A stretch of DNA of 64,000 nucleotides from Massilia mucilaginosa. Its GTDB lineage: Bacteria > Pseudomonadota > Gammaproteobacteria > Burkholderiales > Burkholderiaceae_D. Of this stretch, positions 43,279 through 51,899 are shown in pieces. The notes beneath the pieces were generated by a model. That model ran no database searches. It was not told where the DNA came from and was given only the letters and a program-made list of their open reading frames with translations. The first letter of the stretch is position 1. Each line of letters starts with the position of its first letter. Made by a program: the position numbers and the translations under genes. The DNA lies in assembly GCF_011682145.1 (NCBI RefSeq), contig NZ_WHJH01000022.1, positions 36,351-100,350 on the forward strand. The letters run 5' to 3'.

Positions 43279-43989
43279 TTAGTGTGCGTCGTTGTTGTGT
43301 GAACGAATCAGCATTGAAGCTTCTACAAGTGAGGTAACTATACCATCGGAATCGGTTTCGTGTATAGCCCGCCCGTGGTTGTAACCATACGGTACCGTCA
43401 ACACAAAGCAGCCGGCCGCGCGCGCCGCTTCGGCGTCGTTGGACGAGTCGCCGATGGCCACCACTTGCGACGGCGCCAGGTCGAAGTCGGCGCAGACCTG
43501 CAGCAGCGGCATCGGGTCGGGTTTTTTGCGTGGCAGCGAGTCGCCCCCGTAGACCACCTCGAAATACGGCGCCAGGCCCTTTTGCGCCAGCAGCGGGGTG
43601 GCAAAGGCGATCGGCTTGTTGGTCACGCAGGCCAGGCGCAGGCCGTCGGCTTGCATCGCCTCCAGGCCGTCGATCACGCCCTCATACAGCGCGCTATGGT
43701 CGCCGTTGATGGCCAGGTAGTGACCTTGGTAGAAGGCCATGGCGTCATCGAAGCGCTGTTCGACGCCGGCGGCGTCGTTTTCCAGCGCGAGCACGCCGCG
43801 AATCAGGTTTTCGGAACCTTTGCCGATCATCAGCGCGATTGCCTCCCGCGTGATCGGCGCATAGCCGAATTGCCCGCGCATGGCGTTGATGGCGACGTGG
43901 AAGTCGGGCAGGGTATCGAGCATGGTGCCATCGAGATCGATGATGACGGCGCGGATCGGGGCGTGGATCGACTGGATAAAATTGGTCAT
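43279..43989 (-). CDS. gph: Phosphoglycolate phosphatase
   Basis: A 236-residue HAD-family phosphatase that removes 2-phosphoglycolate formed during DNA repair or by Rubisco. The nucleophile motif is IIDLDGTMLDTLPDF (about 17), motif II CVTNKP (about 120), motif III lysine in LPRKKPDPMPLL (about 150), and motif IV IGDSSNDAEAARAAG (about 175). In many Burkholderiales gph lies between rpe and trpE. Here trpE is still next to it, but rpe is 5.6 kb away behind an iron-uptake operon. Confidence 0.93.
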   Translation of the reverse strand: MTNFIQSIHAPIRAVIIDLDGTMLDTLPDFHVAINAMRGQFGYAPITREAIALMIGKGSENLIRGVLALENDAAGVEQRFDDAMAFYQGHYLAINGDHSALYEGVIDGLEAMQADGLRLACVTNKPIAFATPLLAQKGLAPYFEVVYGGDSLPRKKPDPMPLLQVCADFDLAPSQVVAIGDSSNDAEAARAAGCFVLTVPYGYNHGRAIHETDSDGIVTSLVEASMLIRSHNNDAH

Positions 43990-44183
43990 CTGGAGCGGAG
44001 GTGGTCGGGATTGGCCCATTTTATCGGACCTGAACGCAACGAGGGCCGTGGATTTCCTGCCCTTGCAGATGCCGGGCAATTGCGGCGACGATTCGGGCGC
44101 ATCCGATTCGGCCGCAACGAGCGTGTTGCGCCATTCGTCAGACCATCGGAGCGGTGCCTGCAAGCGGGGCGTACCTACGCATG

Positions 44184-44231
44184 TTGACGTTGAAGCAATG
44201 CAACAGTAGAATGGAATGATAACTATTCTCA
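44184..44231 (+). promoter_or_regulatory. Sigma-70 promoter with overlapping Fur box, iron-uptake operon
   Basis: TTGACG (44184-44189) and TAGAAT (44207-44212) are separated by 17 bp. The 15-mer TGATAACTATTCTCA (44217-44231) at the expected start point matches the 7-1-7 Fur consensus TGATAATnATTATCA at nearly every position. So iron-bound Fur should block transcription initiation of the operon that follows. Confidence 0.8.
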
Positions 44232-44240
44232 TTCTTGATC

Positions 44241-44546
44241 GTGCTTAGTTTCTTCGTTCTCCTGGTGTCGATGCAATGCTTGCACCAGCGGCTTGCCGCT
44301 GGTGCGCGCTGGCGCCTGTTCGCCGGTGGAACGGGCCTGGCGGGCGTGGCGGTCGCCGCCGCCTGCAGCGTGCTGGCGCACGGCGTTGAACGGGGCGCCG
44401 CGGCCTGGCTCGTCAGCCTGCTGGCCGCCGGCCTGTTGACGCCATTCCTGGCAGCCGGACTGCGCTCGCAGTGGCGGACGGCGCAATCCGCGCGTGTGCG
44501 GCTTGCCAATTGGTCGGGGCGGCCAGTCCCGGCGCCGCCCAAGTGA
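44241..44546 (+). CDS. Small membrane protein of the iron-uptake operon (DUF3325-like)
   Basis: About 101 residues with three predicted membrane helices (starting at GTG 44241 or TTG 44235; no good ribosome-binding site is visible and the leader is very short). Composition and position, first in a Fur-controlled operon with a PepSY protein and a TonB receptor, match DUF3325-type proteins found in siderophore-uptake clusters. Its TGA stop overlaps the GTG start of the next gene (GTGA), so translation is coupled. Function in iron release or reduction is inferred from the company it keeps. Confidence 0.7.
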   Translation: MLSFFVLLVSMQCLHQRLAAGARWRLFAGGTGLAGVAVAAACSVLAHGVERGAAAWLVSLLAAGLLTPFLAAGLRSQWRTAQSARVRLANWSGRPVPAPPK

Positions 44547-44794
44547 CAGGACGCTTGCTGGTCTCGTTGCTGGGCGGGCTGGTACTTGCGTGCGGCATCG
44601 GCCTGGCATGGGCGCTGCATTTTCCGTCCACGCGCACCAACAATATCTTCTTCGGCGGCATACTGATTCCGCTTGCCTGGATCGCGGCCATGCTGTGGCT
44701 CTGGTTCAGTAGCTGGAAGCAGCTGTGGCGGCGCCTGCTCGCCAGCGCCTTGATCCTGTACGCGGCCATCGTCGTCGCTTATCGCTTTGGATGA
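44543..44794 (+). CDS. Small membrane protein of the iron-uptake operon (DUF3649-like)
   Basis: An 83-residue protein beginning with GTG in the GTGA overlap with the preceding gene. It has two hydrophobic helices (about 5-27 and 36-58) and a third near the C-terminus. VTGRLLVSLLGGLVLACG and the STRTNNIFFGGILIPLAW segment resemble DUF3649 proteins that accompany PepSY-TonB clusters. A longer start at 44471 is possible but would overlap the first gene extensively. The stop overlaps the TTG start of the PepSY gene, again suggesting coupling. Confidence 0.65.
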   Translation: MTGRLLVSLLGGLVLACGIGLAWALHFPSTRTNNIFFGGILIPLAWIAAMLWLWFSSWKQLWRRLLASALILYAAIVVAYRFG

Positions 44795-46286
44795 TCACCC
44801 GCAAGCGACCAGCCCCAAAGCCTGGTATCTCCTGCATTCCTGGGCCGGGATTATCCTCGCGCTGATGGTGTATGTCGTCTGCGCATCTGGTTCGGTGGCC
44901 TTGTTCGTGCACGAGCTTCAGCTGTGGCAGTACCCGGAACTGCAGCGCATCGGCGCGCCTCCCAACGGCGAGCCGAATGTCGAGGCAGCATTGGCGCAGG
45001 CTGCCCGGCGCGGTCTGGCCGGGGACAGCGCCAGCTTTCAATTGCCGCATCATACGAATGGGCTCATTTTGCGGCTGACGGACGATTCGGACCGGATGGC
45101 GATCTTCGATCCCGTCTCGGGCGCACTCGTCGCGATCAAGCCCCAGGGCTTTGGCCACATGCTGCGGCGCTTGCATTCCGATCTGCTGCTGCCTTTCCCG
45201 ATCGGTGCCTATGTGACCGGTTTGCTGGGGATCGCGCTGCTGTTCCTGGTACTGACCGGAGTGATGACCCACCGCCGCTTGTTTCGCGAGGTGTTTACCT
45301 TGCGCACGGGACGCGGCTGGCGCCTGAGCTGGTCGGACACGCATAAAGTGGCCGGAACCTGGGGCATGGTGTTCCTGGGGATGATGGGTTTTACCGGCAG
45401 TATCCTGGGGCTGGCGGGTTTGCTGTTGCTGCAGACTGCGCTCGTCGTCCATCGCGGCGACGCCGGCAAGGCGTATGCCGAGTTGACGGGCAGCGCCGGC
45501 GAACCGGGCACGCTCAGGGCGGCGCCCGGCCGCTCCGGCCCCGTGCTCGCGCCCGACATTGCAGGCGAGCCGTTCGTGCCGCGCTTCATCACATTTTCCC
45601 GGCGCGGCGATGCGAAGGCCACGGTGACGGTTGACGGCGAGCGTCCCGATTACCTGAGCGCTACCGACCGCAAGATATTCGACGCGCAAGGCCAGCTGGT
45701 CGCGCTGCCGCGCGGCGTGCACCAGGGCGCCGGATGGCGGACCTACTCCGCCATGCTGCCGCTGCATTTTGGCGATTTCGGCGGGGCCGGACTCAAGTTC
45801 GTGTATCTGATACTCGGGCTGGCCGCCTGCATGCTGCCGGTGTCCGGCATCGTGCTATGGCTGGACCGGCAGCGGCGCGCCGGCACGCTGGCGCGTTCGC
45901 ACCGGCTGATGCAGGGGCTGTGCGCAGGGGTGACGCTCGGCTTTCCGATCGCGTTCGCCAGCCTGTTCCTGGCCGATCGGCTGGCACCCGGCGCGATGGC
46001 GGTGCAGGGCGCGCCGGCCGTCATGTTCATCGCAACATGGGCCGTGTGCGCGGCCTGGGCGCTCTGGCGCGGCGCGCAGCCGGGCGCCGTACGCGGCCTG
46101 CTTGGCCTGGCCGGCGTGCTGTTCGTGCTCGTGGCGCCGCTCAATGCGCTCACGACGCGGGACACGCTGCTCTTTGCGCTCCCCGGTCCCTTCGATACCA
46201 GCCACATGGTCGACGGCGTCATGCTGGCGCTGGGTGCGGGCTTGCTGTTCGCAAGCCGCCGGCTCAAGGCGGCGGAACGGGGCTGA
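44787..46286 (+). CDS. PepSY-associated transmembrane protein, iron-siderophore reductase type
   Basis: A 499-residue inner-membrane protein of the PepSY_TM family. It starts at TTG, overlapping the previous stop. The first helix carries LLHSWAGIILALMVYVVCASG (in part HSWAGIILALMVYVV), the characteristic PepSY_TM entry with the His, followed by a periplasmic PepSY-containing loop (about 45-130), further helices with the IHK/HKVAG-type histidine in SDTHKVAGTWGMVFLG (about 185), and four C-terminal helices. Related proteins next to TonB receptors (for example FoxB/FpvG type) reduce ferri-siderophores in the periplasm, and this is the likely job here. Confidence 0.88.
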   Translation: MDDHPQATSPKAWYLLHSWAGIILALMVYVVCASGSVALFVHELQLWQYPELQRIGAPPNGEPNVEAALAQAARRGLAGDSASFQLPHHTNGLILRLTDDSDRMAIFDPVSGALVAIKPQGFGHMLRRLHSDLLLPFPIGAYVTGLLGIALLFLVLTGVMTHRRLFREVFTLRTGRGWRLSWSDTHKVAGTWGMVFLGMMGFTGSILGLAGLLLLQTALVVHRGDAGKAYAELTGSAGEPGTLRAAPGRSGPVLAPDIAGEPFVPRFITFSRRGDAKATVTVDGERPDYLSATDRKIFDAQGQLVALPRGVHQGAGWRTYSAMLPLHFGDFGGAGLKFVYLILGLAACMLPVSGIVLWLDRQRRAGTLARSHRLMQGLCAGVTLGFPIAFASLFLADRLAPGAMAVQGAPAVMFIATWAVCAAWALWRGAQPGAVRGLLGLAGVLFVLVAPLNALTTRDTLLFALPGPFDTSHMVDGVMLALGAGLLFASRRLKAAERG

Positions 46287-46395
46287 CGACGCACATGACA
46301 TCGCTGGCGATGATGTATCCGCGCCGCCTGGCGCGTGCGGCGCGGCGCCAGCCGCACGACAAAAACAGACCACAAAAACAAACCGGAGTAAACGT

Positions 46396-48450
46396 ATGAA
46401 GCTGTTCCACATTGAAAAGAACAAGATGGCCATCGCGGTCGCGGCGGCCCTGTGGCTGATGGCGGCGGGAAGCGCGGCCGCTGCCGATCCGGAACCCTCG
46501 GTCGAGACGGTGATCGTCAAGGGCAGCAAAATCGACCGTCCGCTCGATGACACGCTCGCCAGCGTGGCGGTGGTGACCGCGCGCGATATCCGTGAGCATG
46601 CGGATACCTCGCTGAGCGACATCATCGGGCGGCTGCCGGGCCTTCATACCCAGTCCGGCAATGAAACCTGGGGCATTCGCGGCGTACCGGTGGCGGGCTT
46701 CGACGAGCAGGGCCCGGCCACCAGCAACGGTGCCGTTTCCGTGTATGTGGATGACGCCTTGCAGCCGCATCGCATGCTGACCCTGAGCCCGATGCCGCTG
46801 TGGGATGTGGAGCAGGTCGAGATTTTCCGCGGCTCGCAATCGACCATGCAAGGGCGCAATGCGCTGGCCGGCGCCATCGTGTTCCAGACCAGGAACCCGA
46901 CCTATGCGCCATCGCTGTCGGCCCGGCTTAACGGCGGCAACGATGGCCAGCGCGGCGCCTCGGTGGCCGGCGGCGGCGCGCTTGTCGAGGGCAAGGTGGC
47001 GGCGCGCTTCGCGGCCGATGTGCAGCGTGGCGATGGCTACATTCGCAATGCGACCCTGGGCACGGACGCCAACCCGCAGCGTAGCACCAGCCTGCGCGGC
47101 AAGATCCTGGTGGAGCCGGTCGACGGACTCGATGTGCTGTTCACCCTGGCGCACACGCGCAACCGGCGCGGCATTCAGGCCGTGAACGCAGGTCCGCAGT
47201 ACTACACGGTGAGCTATAACACCGGGGAATTCGACCAGATGGACCAGGACACGGCGACCTTGCGCGCCGACTATGCAATCACGCCGGCCATGACCTTGAC
47301 CAGCATCACCTCATCGTCGCGCGGCACCTACGATGCGCTGCTCGACTTCGACCAGCGCGCCGACCGCACCCAGTCCGTCATGCGCGTCCACAAGAACCGG
47401 CTGTTCAATCAGGAAGTGCGCGTCGCCTACAAGGTTCCCGGCCTGCAGGCGCAGGCTGGGGTCTACTACGGCACCGTCAGGAACGAGCTGGACGACCGGC
47501 TCGATTACAGCGGCGTTATCGTCGGCAGTGTGACGGGAACGACCCGCATCGCCAGCCGCAGCGTGTTCGGTGAAGCGACCCTGGACCTGACGCCGCAATG
47601 GCAGCTGGTCGGCGGCCTGCGCTACGAGCGTGAGCGCAACAACACGCAGCTCGAAGACGAACTGGCGAGCGATCCTTCGGTCAGGCAGGTCAAGACCTTC
47701 AGCGCCTTGTTGCCGAAAGTGGGACTGCACTACCGCCTGGCGCCGGAGCAGCTGTTCGGCGCTTTCGTGCAGCGCGGCTACCGCAGCGGCGGCGTCAACG
47801 TGCGGGTCGGCACCAATCACCAGCCATACGATCCCGAGTACACGAATACCTTCGAAGTTTCGCACCGCGCGGCCTGGCTGGACAAGAAGCTGCGCACCAC
47901 GGCCAACGTCTACTACACCGACTGGAAAGATCAGCAAGTGGCGCGGCTCGATGCCGACGAACAGCTACAAGTGGGCAACGCAGGACATAGCCGGATGCGA
48001 GGGCTGGAACTTGGCGCCGAGTTTGCCATGATCCGCGCGCTTCAGATCCAGGCCGGCGCATCGTACAGCGATACCCGCTACCTTGATTTCGTCTCCAACG
48101 GCGAGAACCTGAGCGGCCGCGCATTCATCGGCGCGCCGCGCCGCAAGCTGAGCGTCGGGCTGGTGTATCGCGCCAATGACCGGCTCACGGCCAGCGCCGA
48201 CGCGATCTACCAGGATGGCAGCGCATCGGCCTACCTGACCGATACCAGCGGCAAAGTGAGCCAGGTTCGCCGCAGCGACGACGCCACCCTGATCAATGCC
48301 AACCTCGCCTACCGGATCGGCAAGGCGACCGTCACCGCCTATGTGAAAAACCTGGCGGATCGCCAGTACATCGCTAACAACCAGTCGGGCAGGGTGCTCG
48401 ATGTGTCCGCCCCGCGCAGCGTGGGCCTGGCGGTGCGTTACGACATGTAG
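46396..48450 (+). CDS. TonB-dependent outer-membrane receptor, siderophore type
   Basis: A 684-residue outer-membrane transporter. The signal peptide ends SAAAAD (about residue 30), a TonB-box-like VETVIVKGSK follows, then the plug (about 50-165, with GLHTQSGNETWGIRGV and VEIFRGSQSTMQGRNALAGAI; in part VEIFRGSQSTMQGRN). The rest is a 22-strand barrel ending in a terminal aromatic-rich strand (VGLAVRYDM). A CGGAG site precedes the ATG. Position last in a Fur-controlled operon with a PepSY reductase points to a ferric siderophore as cargo; no siderophore synthesis genes are present, so it may be a xenosiderophore. Confidence 0.92.
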   Translation: MKLFHIEKNKMAIAVAAALWLMAAGSAAAADPEPSVETVIVKGSKIDRPLDDTLASVAVVTARDIREHADTSLSDIIGRLPGLHTQSGNETWGIRGVPVAGFDEQGPATSNGAVSVYVDDALQPHRMLTLSPMPLWDVEQVEIFRGSQSTMQGRNALAGAIVFQTRNPTYAPSLSARLNGGNDGQRGASVAGGGALVEGKVAARFAADVQRGDGYIRNATLGTDANPQRSTSLRGKILVEPVDGLDVLFTLAHTRNRRGIQAVNAGPQYYTVSYNTGEFDQMDQDTATLRADYAITPAMTLTSITSSSRGTYDALLDFDQRADRTQSVMRVHKNRLFNQEVRVAYKVPGLQAQAGVYYGTVRNELDDRLDYSGVIVGSVTGTTRIASRSVFGEATLDLTPQWQLVGGLRYERERNNTQLEDELASDPSVRQVKTFSALLPKVGLHYRLAPEQLFGAFVQRGYRSGGVNVRVGTNHQPYDPEYTNTFEVSHRAAWLDKKLRTTANVYYTDWKDQQVARLDADEQLQVGNAGHSRMRGLELGAEFAMIRALQIQAGASYSDTRYLDFVSNGENLSGRAFIGAPRRKLSVGLVYRANDRLTASADAIYQDGSASAYLTDTSGKVSQVRRSDDATLINANLAYRIGKATVTAYVKNLADRQYIANNQSGRVLDVSAPRSVGLAVRYDM

Positions 48451-48591
48451 GAATGACGCCGGCCGCTTGAGCGTTGAACTGCATCTGTCGCTGGAGTGCC
48501 TTTTGACGACCGGCATGATGGCGAACATCGAAGCGCGGCTGCTTTTGCCTCATGATTTTCTGGTTCGACCTGTGACTCGGCCGGCTTGCTG

Positions 48592-49572
48592 CTACTTCCC
48601 CTGCGTATCCAGGTTCAAGGGTAGTCGCAGCGAGTCGGGAACAGGCTCGCCAAATCCCAGCGATTGACGCCGATGGGTTTTCATGAAGCCGATCAGTTCT
48701 ACCGCCGCCCTGGCCGCGTCCGCGTACGTCATGCAGAATTGGCTCCTGAAGGCGCTCACCAGCGCGACTCGTTCGCTGCTTTGAGCAAGCGAAAACATGT
48801 CGGGAGACCGGACGACGCAGCCCAGCACGACAGGATATCCCGCGTCTGAAAACTGCGCGCGCTCGATGGAGACGATCATGGATGGATCGACCCCGAGCTT
48901 CACCAGCACGTCGACTGCGTTGCTGCGTACCCGCCAATGCACGGCATGGCGTCGCTGTAGCAGCAAATTGACAGGAAATAGCTGCGCCATTGCCCGCTGA
49001 ATTGCTTCGAGGCCGGACAAGTCGACGATCACGTCAACGTGATCGGGCAGAGCGCGCACGCGCGTTTCAATCTCGTTCGCGTCAACCCGATGCGCCGAAG
49101 GTGCAAGGCGAAGGCGCAGGGGCACTTCGTCGTACAGCGTGAGCGGCGGCTGCAATTGGAAGTAGCTGCGGATGCTTTCAAGCTGTTCCTCGGCGACGCC
49201 GCTGCAGCGCTCCGGGGGAAAGCAGTTGAATACAGCGCTGATCATGGCGTGCGGCAGGCTTGCCCGCTCAGGGCTCCACAGCGAAAAGTGTTGCGGCAGC
49301 GCGCCGGACGGTGCAAACGTACCGCCAAAGCTGATGCCGTCGCATCCCTCCTGGCTCCAGTTGTCATCCCATCCCGCCAGCATGGCCGAGCAACTGGCAT
49401 GGATGGCCGCCATGCCGCCCGCGTCGACCGGCAGCGTGCAAACCAGGCCTGGCAGAAATCCGGTGGGATCGGCTTCGAAGGTCGCCATGCCGGTCACATC
49501 GCCCTCGACCCGAATCGCGCCGCCGCGCTCGAACGACGGCGCAAATCCGAGGCGAAGGTCGAAGTACGGCAT
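48592..49572 (-). CDS. Hypothetical protein, unknown family
   Basis: A 326-residue protein without signal peptide or membrane helix. I recognise no domain. Visible features: an acidic N-terminal half with cysteines (VCTLP, ASCSAML, EGCDG, FNCFPPERC), a middle segment PDHVDVIVDLSGLEAIQRAMAQLFP that could form a Rossmann-like strand-helix unit, and a C-terminal part ending LPLNLDTQGK. It begins MPYFDLRLGFAPS directly 10 bp after the rpe stop codon, in the same direction, so it is likely in an rpe transcript. It and the iron operon sit between rpe and gph. Confidence 0.6.
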   Translation of the reverse strand: MPYFDLRLGFAPSFERGGAIRVEGDVTGMATFEADPTGFLPGLVCTLPVDAGGMAAIHASCSAMLAGWDDNWSQEGCDGISFGGTFAPSGALPQHFSLWSPERASLPHAMISAVFNCFPPERCSGVAEEQLESIRSYFQLQPPLTLYDEVPLRLRLAPSAHRVDANEIETRVRALPDHVDVIVDLSGLEAIQRAMAQLFPVNLLLQRRHAVHWRVRSNAVDVLVKLGVDPSMIVSIERAQFSDAGYPVVLGCVVRSPDMFSLAQSSERVALVSAFRSQFCMTYADAARAAVELIGFMKTHRRQSLGFGEPVPDSLRLPLNLDTQGK

Positions 49573-49582
49573 GGCGCCGGTC

Positions 49583-50254
49583 TTACTTGCCGACCTTGGC
49601 CAGCTCCACGCGCATGGCGTCGATCACGGCCTTGTAATCCGGCTGGCCGAAAATCGCCGACCCGGCCACGAAGGTATCGGCGCCGGCAGCGGCAGCGGCG
49701 GCGATATTGTCGATCTTGATGCCGCCGTCGACTTCGAGCAAAATATCGCGGCCGGAGTCGTCGATCATGCGGCGCGCCAGCGCGATTTTCTTCAGCGCTT
49801 CGGGAATGAAGGATTGACCGCCGAAGCCCGGATTGACCGACATGATCAGGATCATGTCGATCTTGTCCATCACATGGTCGAGGAAGTGCAGCGGCGTGCC
49901 CGGATTGAACACCAGGCCGGCCTTGCAGCCGTTATCGCGGATCAGCTGGAGCGAGCGGTCGATATGTTCGGACGCTTCCGGGTGAAAGGTGATGATGTTG
50001 GCGCCAGCCTTGGCGAAGTCCGGAATCAGGCGGTCGACCGGCTTGACCATCAGGTGCACGTCGATCGGCACCTGCACGTGCGGGCGGATCGCCTGGCACA
50101 CCAGCGGGCCGATGGTCAGGTTGGGAACATAATGGTTGTCCATCACGTCGAAGTGAATGATGTCGGCGCCCGAGGCGACGACATTGCGGACTTCTTCGCC
50201 CAAACGGGCGAAATCGGCGGACAAAATGCTGGGAGCGATGCGGAAAGTGGTCAT
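49583..50254 (-). CDS. rpe: Ribulose-phosphate 3-epimerase
   Basis: A 223-residue TIM-barrel enzyme that interconverts ribulose-5-phosphate and xylulose-5-phosphate. Diagnostic segments are [16 protein letters not shown] (about 7-22), [18 protein letters not shown] (about 36-53) with the metal-binding His-Asp, [15 protein letters not shown] [20 protein letters not shown] (about 142-155) and the C-terminal VDGGIK and GSAIF. ATG 50254 is chosen (MTTFRIAPS) rather than 50269. It is divergent from apaG with a 180-bp promoter region between. Confidence 0.96.
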   Translation of the reverse strand: MTTFRIAPSILSADFARLGEEVRNVVASGADIIHFDVMDNHYVPNLTIGPLVCQAIRPHVQVPIDVHLMVKPVDRLIPDFAKAGANIITFHPEASEHIDRSLQLIRDNGCKAGLVFNPGTPLHFLDHVMDKIDMILIMSVNPGFGGQSFIPEALKKIALARRMIDDSGRDILLEVDGGIKIDNIAAAAAAGADTFVAGSAIFGQPDYKAVIDAMRVELAKVGK

Positions 50255-50434
50255 GGCGGCGGCTGGCAAAGTGCTTGCGGTTAATGAAGATGCGCTATTT
50301 TACGCTCTCCCACGGCGCGCCCCTGCCGCAAGCCGCATTTTGCGGCGCAAGGTATGATGCTTCGCCGGGCCGTTCACGCCGGCGCCTGAAAATTCACCCG
50401 GGCAACTTTTACAGTCTTAATCAAGGAAATCCAG

Positions 50435-50809
50435 ATGGCCGCTTACGAATTTACTGTCACTGTCAGGACCCAGTACCTGCCGGAGCAGTCCGATCCGAGC
50501 CGAAGCAATTACGTGTTCACCTATGCGATCACGATCAGGAATACCGGCACCGTCGGCGCGCAGCTGATCTCGCGGCACTGGGTCATCGCCGACGCCAGCA
50601 ACCACATTGACGAAGTGCGCGGCCTGGGCGTGGTCGGCCACCAGCCGCTGTTGCAGCCGGGCGAACAGTTCGAATACACCAGCGGCACCCAGCTGGCCAC
50701 CCCGCAAGGCTCGATGACAGGCGAATACTTCTGCGTGGCCGAAGACGGCCATCAGTTCGAGACCAAGATTCCCGAATTCGTCCTGTCGCTGCCGCGCACG
50801 CTGCACTGA
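50435..50809 (+). CDS. apaG: ApaG domain protein
   Basis: A 124-residue fibronectin-III-like beta-sandwich protein. Typical segments are YVFTYAITIRNTG (about 27-39), ISRHWVIADASN (about 46), VVGHQPLLQPGEQFEYTSG (about 67) and GSMTGEYFCVAEDG (about 93). ApaG is found throughout proteobacteria; it has been associated with magnesium or cobalt sensitivity, and pyrophosphate binding has been reported, but no firm reaction is known. An AAGGA site precedes the ATG. rpe lies divergently upstream. Confidence 0.95.
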   Translation: MAAYEFTVTVRTQYLPEQSDPSRSNYVFTYAITIRNTGTVGAQLISRHWVIADASNHIDEVRGLGVVGHQPLLQPGEQFEYTSGTQLATPQGSMTGEYFCVAEDGHQFETKIPEFVLSLPRTLH

Positions 50810-50822
50810 ACTGAGCGGCTGA

Positions 50823-50990
50823 TCAGCGTTTAGTCTCGTCGGGGAGTTCTTCTTTTTTCTCCGGCGCGTTCAGCTGCTGTTCGTTATTGGTCGGCTTCGG
50901 TCCCGAATACATCGTCCACCACACGATAAACACCAGCAGGAAAAACGCCACGCCTGCTTCAAGCATTAACACCCACATATCGACTCCCAT
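50823..50990 (-). CDS. 55-residue single-pass membrane protein
   Basis: ATG at 50990 begins MGVDMWVLMLEAGVAFFLL, continuing through VFIVWWTMYSG as one transmembrane helix (about 6-28), then a charged tail NAPEKKEELPDETKR. The stop at 50823-50825 is 13 bp from the apaG stop, so the genes converge. Short membrane anchors with a charged cytoplasmic tail like this are common near apaG in this group, but I do not recognise a named family. It would be missed by length filters. Confidence 0.6.
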   Translation of the reverse strand: MGVDMWVLMLEAGVAFFLLVFIVWWTMYSGPKPTNNEQQLNAPEKKEELPDETKR

Positions 50991-51118
50991 GTCTTCAACA
51001 CGCAGCAGTCTACTCGTTTCGGCCGGCGCCGTCGCGCCGGGCCAGAAACTGGCGCCGTTGATGACGCCCGGATTGGCTACAATCGCACATTACCCCACGC
51101 TTTCTTAAAGAGGATCCC

Positions 51119-51895
51119 ATGAACTATGCAGACCTGCTGATCGAGACCCACGGCAAAGTGGCCGTGATTCGCCTGAACCGTCCCAAAGCGCTCAACGCCC
51201 TGAACGACAACATGATGGATGAACTGGGCGATGCGCTCTACAAGTTCGACGCCGACAGCAATATCGGCTGCATCATCCTGACCGGCAGCGAAAAAGCCTT
51301 TGCGGCCGGCGCCGACATCGCGGCGATGGTCGACTACGACTACGGCGACACCTACGGCGGCAACTACATCGGCCGCAACTGGGAACACATCCTCAACGTG
51401 CGCAAACCGGTCATCGGCGTGGTGCAGGGCTTCTGCCTCGGCGGCGGCTGCGAGCTGGCCATGATGTGCGACTTCCTGATCGCGGCGGACACCGCCAAAT
51501 TCGGCCAGCCCGAAATCAAGGTCGGCGTCACGCCCGGCGCCGGCGGCACCCAGCGTCTGCCGCGCACCATCGGCAAGGCCAAGGCGATGGACATGCTGCT
51601 GACCGCGCGCATGATCGACGCGGCCGAAGCCGAGCGCACCGGGCTGGTCTCGCGCGTGGTGGCGGCTGACAAGGTCATGGAAGAAGCGCTGGCCGCCGCC
51701 ACCACGATCGCATCAATGTCGCTGTCGGTGGCGATGGCGATCAAGGACAGCGTTAACCGCGCGTTCGAGACCACGCTGACCGAAGGCGTGCGCTACGAGC
51801 GCCGCTACTTCCACGCGGCGTTCGGCACGCCGGCGCAGAAGGAAGGCATGCAGGCGTTCCTGGCCAAGCGTCCGGCCAACTTCGACGGTCTGTAA
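51119..51895 (+). CDS. Enoyl-CoA hydratase
   Basis: A 258-residue crotonase-fold enzyme that hydrates 2-enoyl-CoA in beta-oxidation. Both catalytic glutamates are present, in GGGCELAMMCDF (about 108-119) and FGQPEIKVGVTPGAGGTQRL (about 134-153), and the oxyanion-hole region is AFAAGADIAAM (about 60). The order and spacing match the mitochondrial-type short-chain hydratase (FadB-independent, EchA/PaaF-like). An AGAGGATCC site precedes the ATG. No other beta-oxidation gene is adjacent; the next gene is on the opposite strand and converges within 4 bp. Confidence 0.95.
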   Translation: MNYADLLIETHGKVAVIRLNRPKALNALNDNMMDELGDALYKFDADSNIGCIILTGSEKAFAAGADIAAMVDYDYGDTYGGNYIGRNWEHILNVRKPVIGVVQGFCLGGGCELAMMCDFLIAADTAKFGQPEIKVGVTPGAGGTQRLPRTIGKAKAMDMLLTARMIDAAEAERTGLVSRVVAADKVMEEALAAATTIASMSLSVAMAIKDSVNRAFETTLTEGVRYERRYFHAAFGTPAQKEGMQAFLAKRPANFDGL

Positions 51896-51899
51896 GGTT

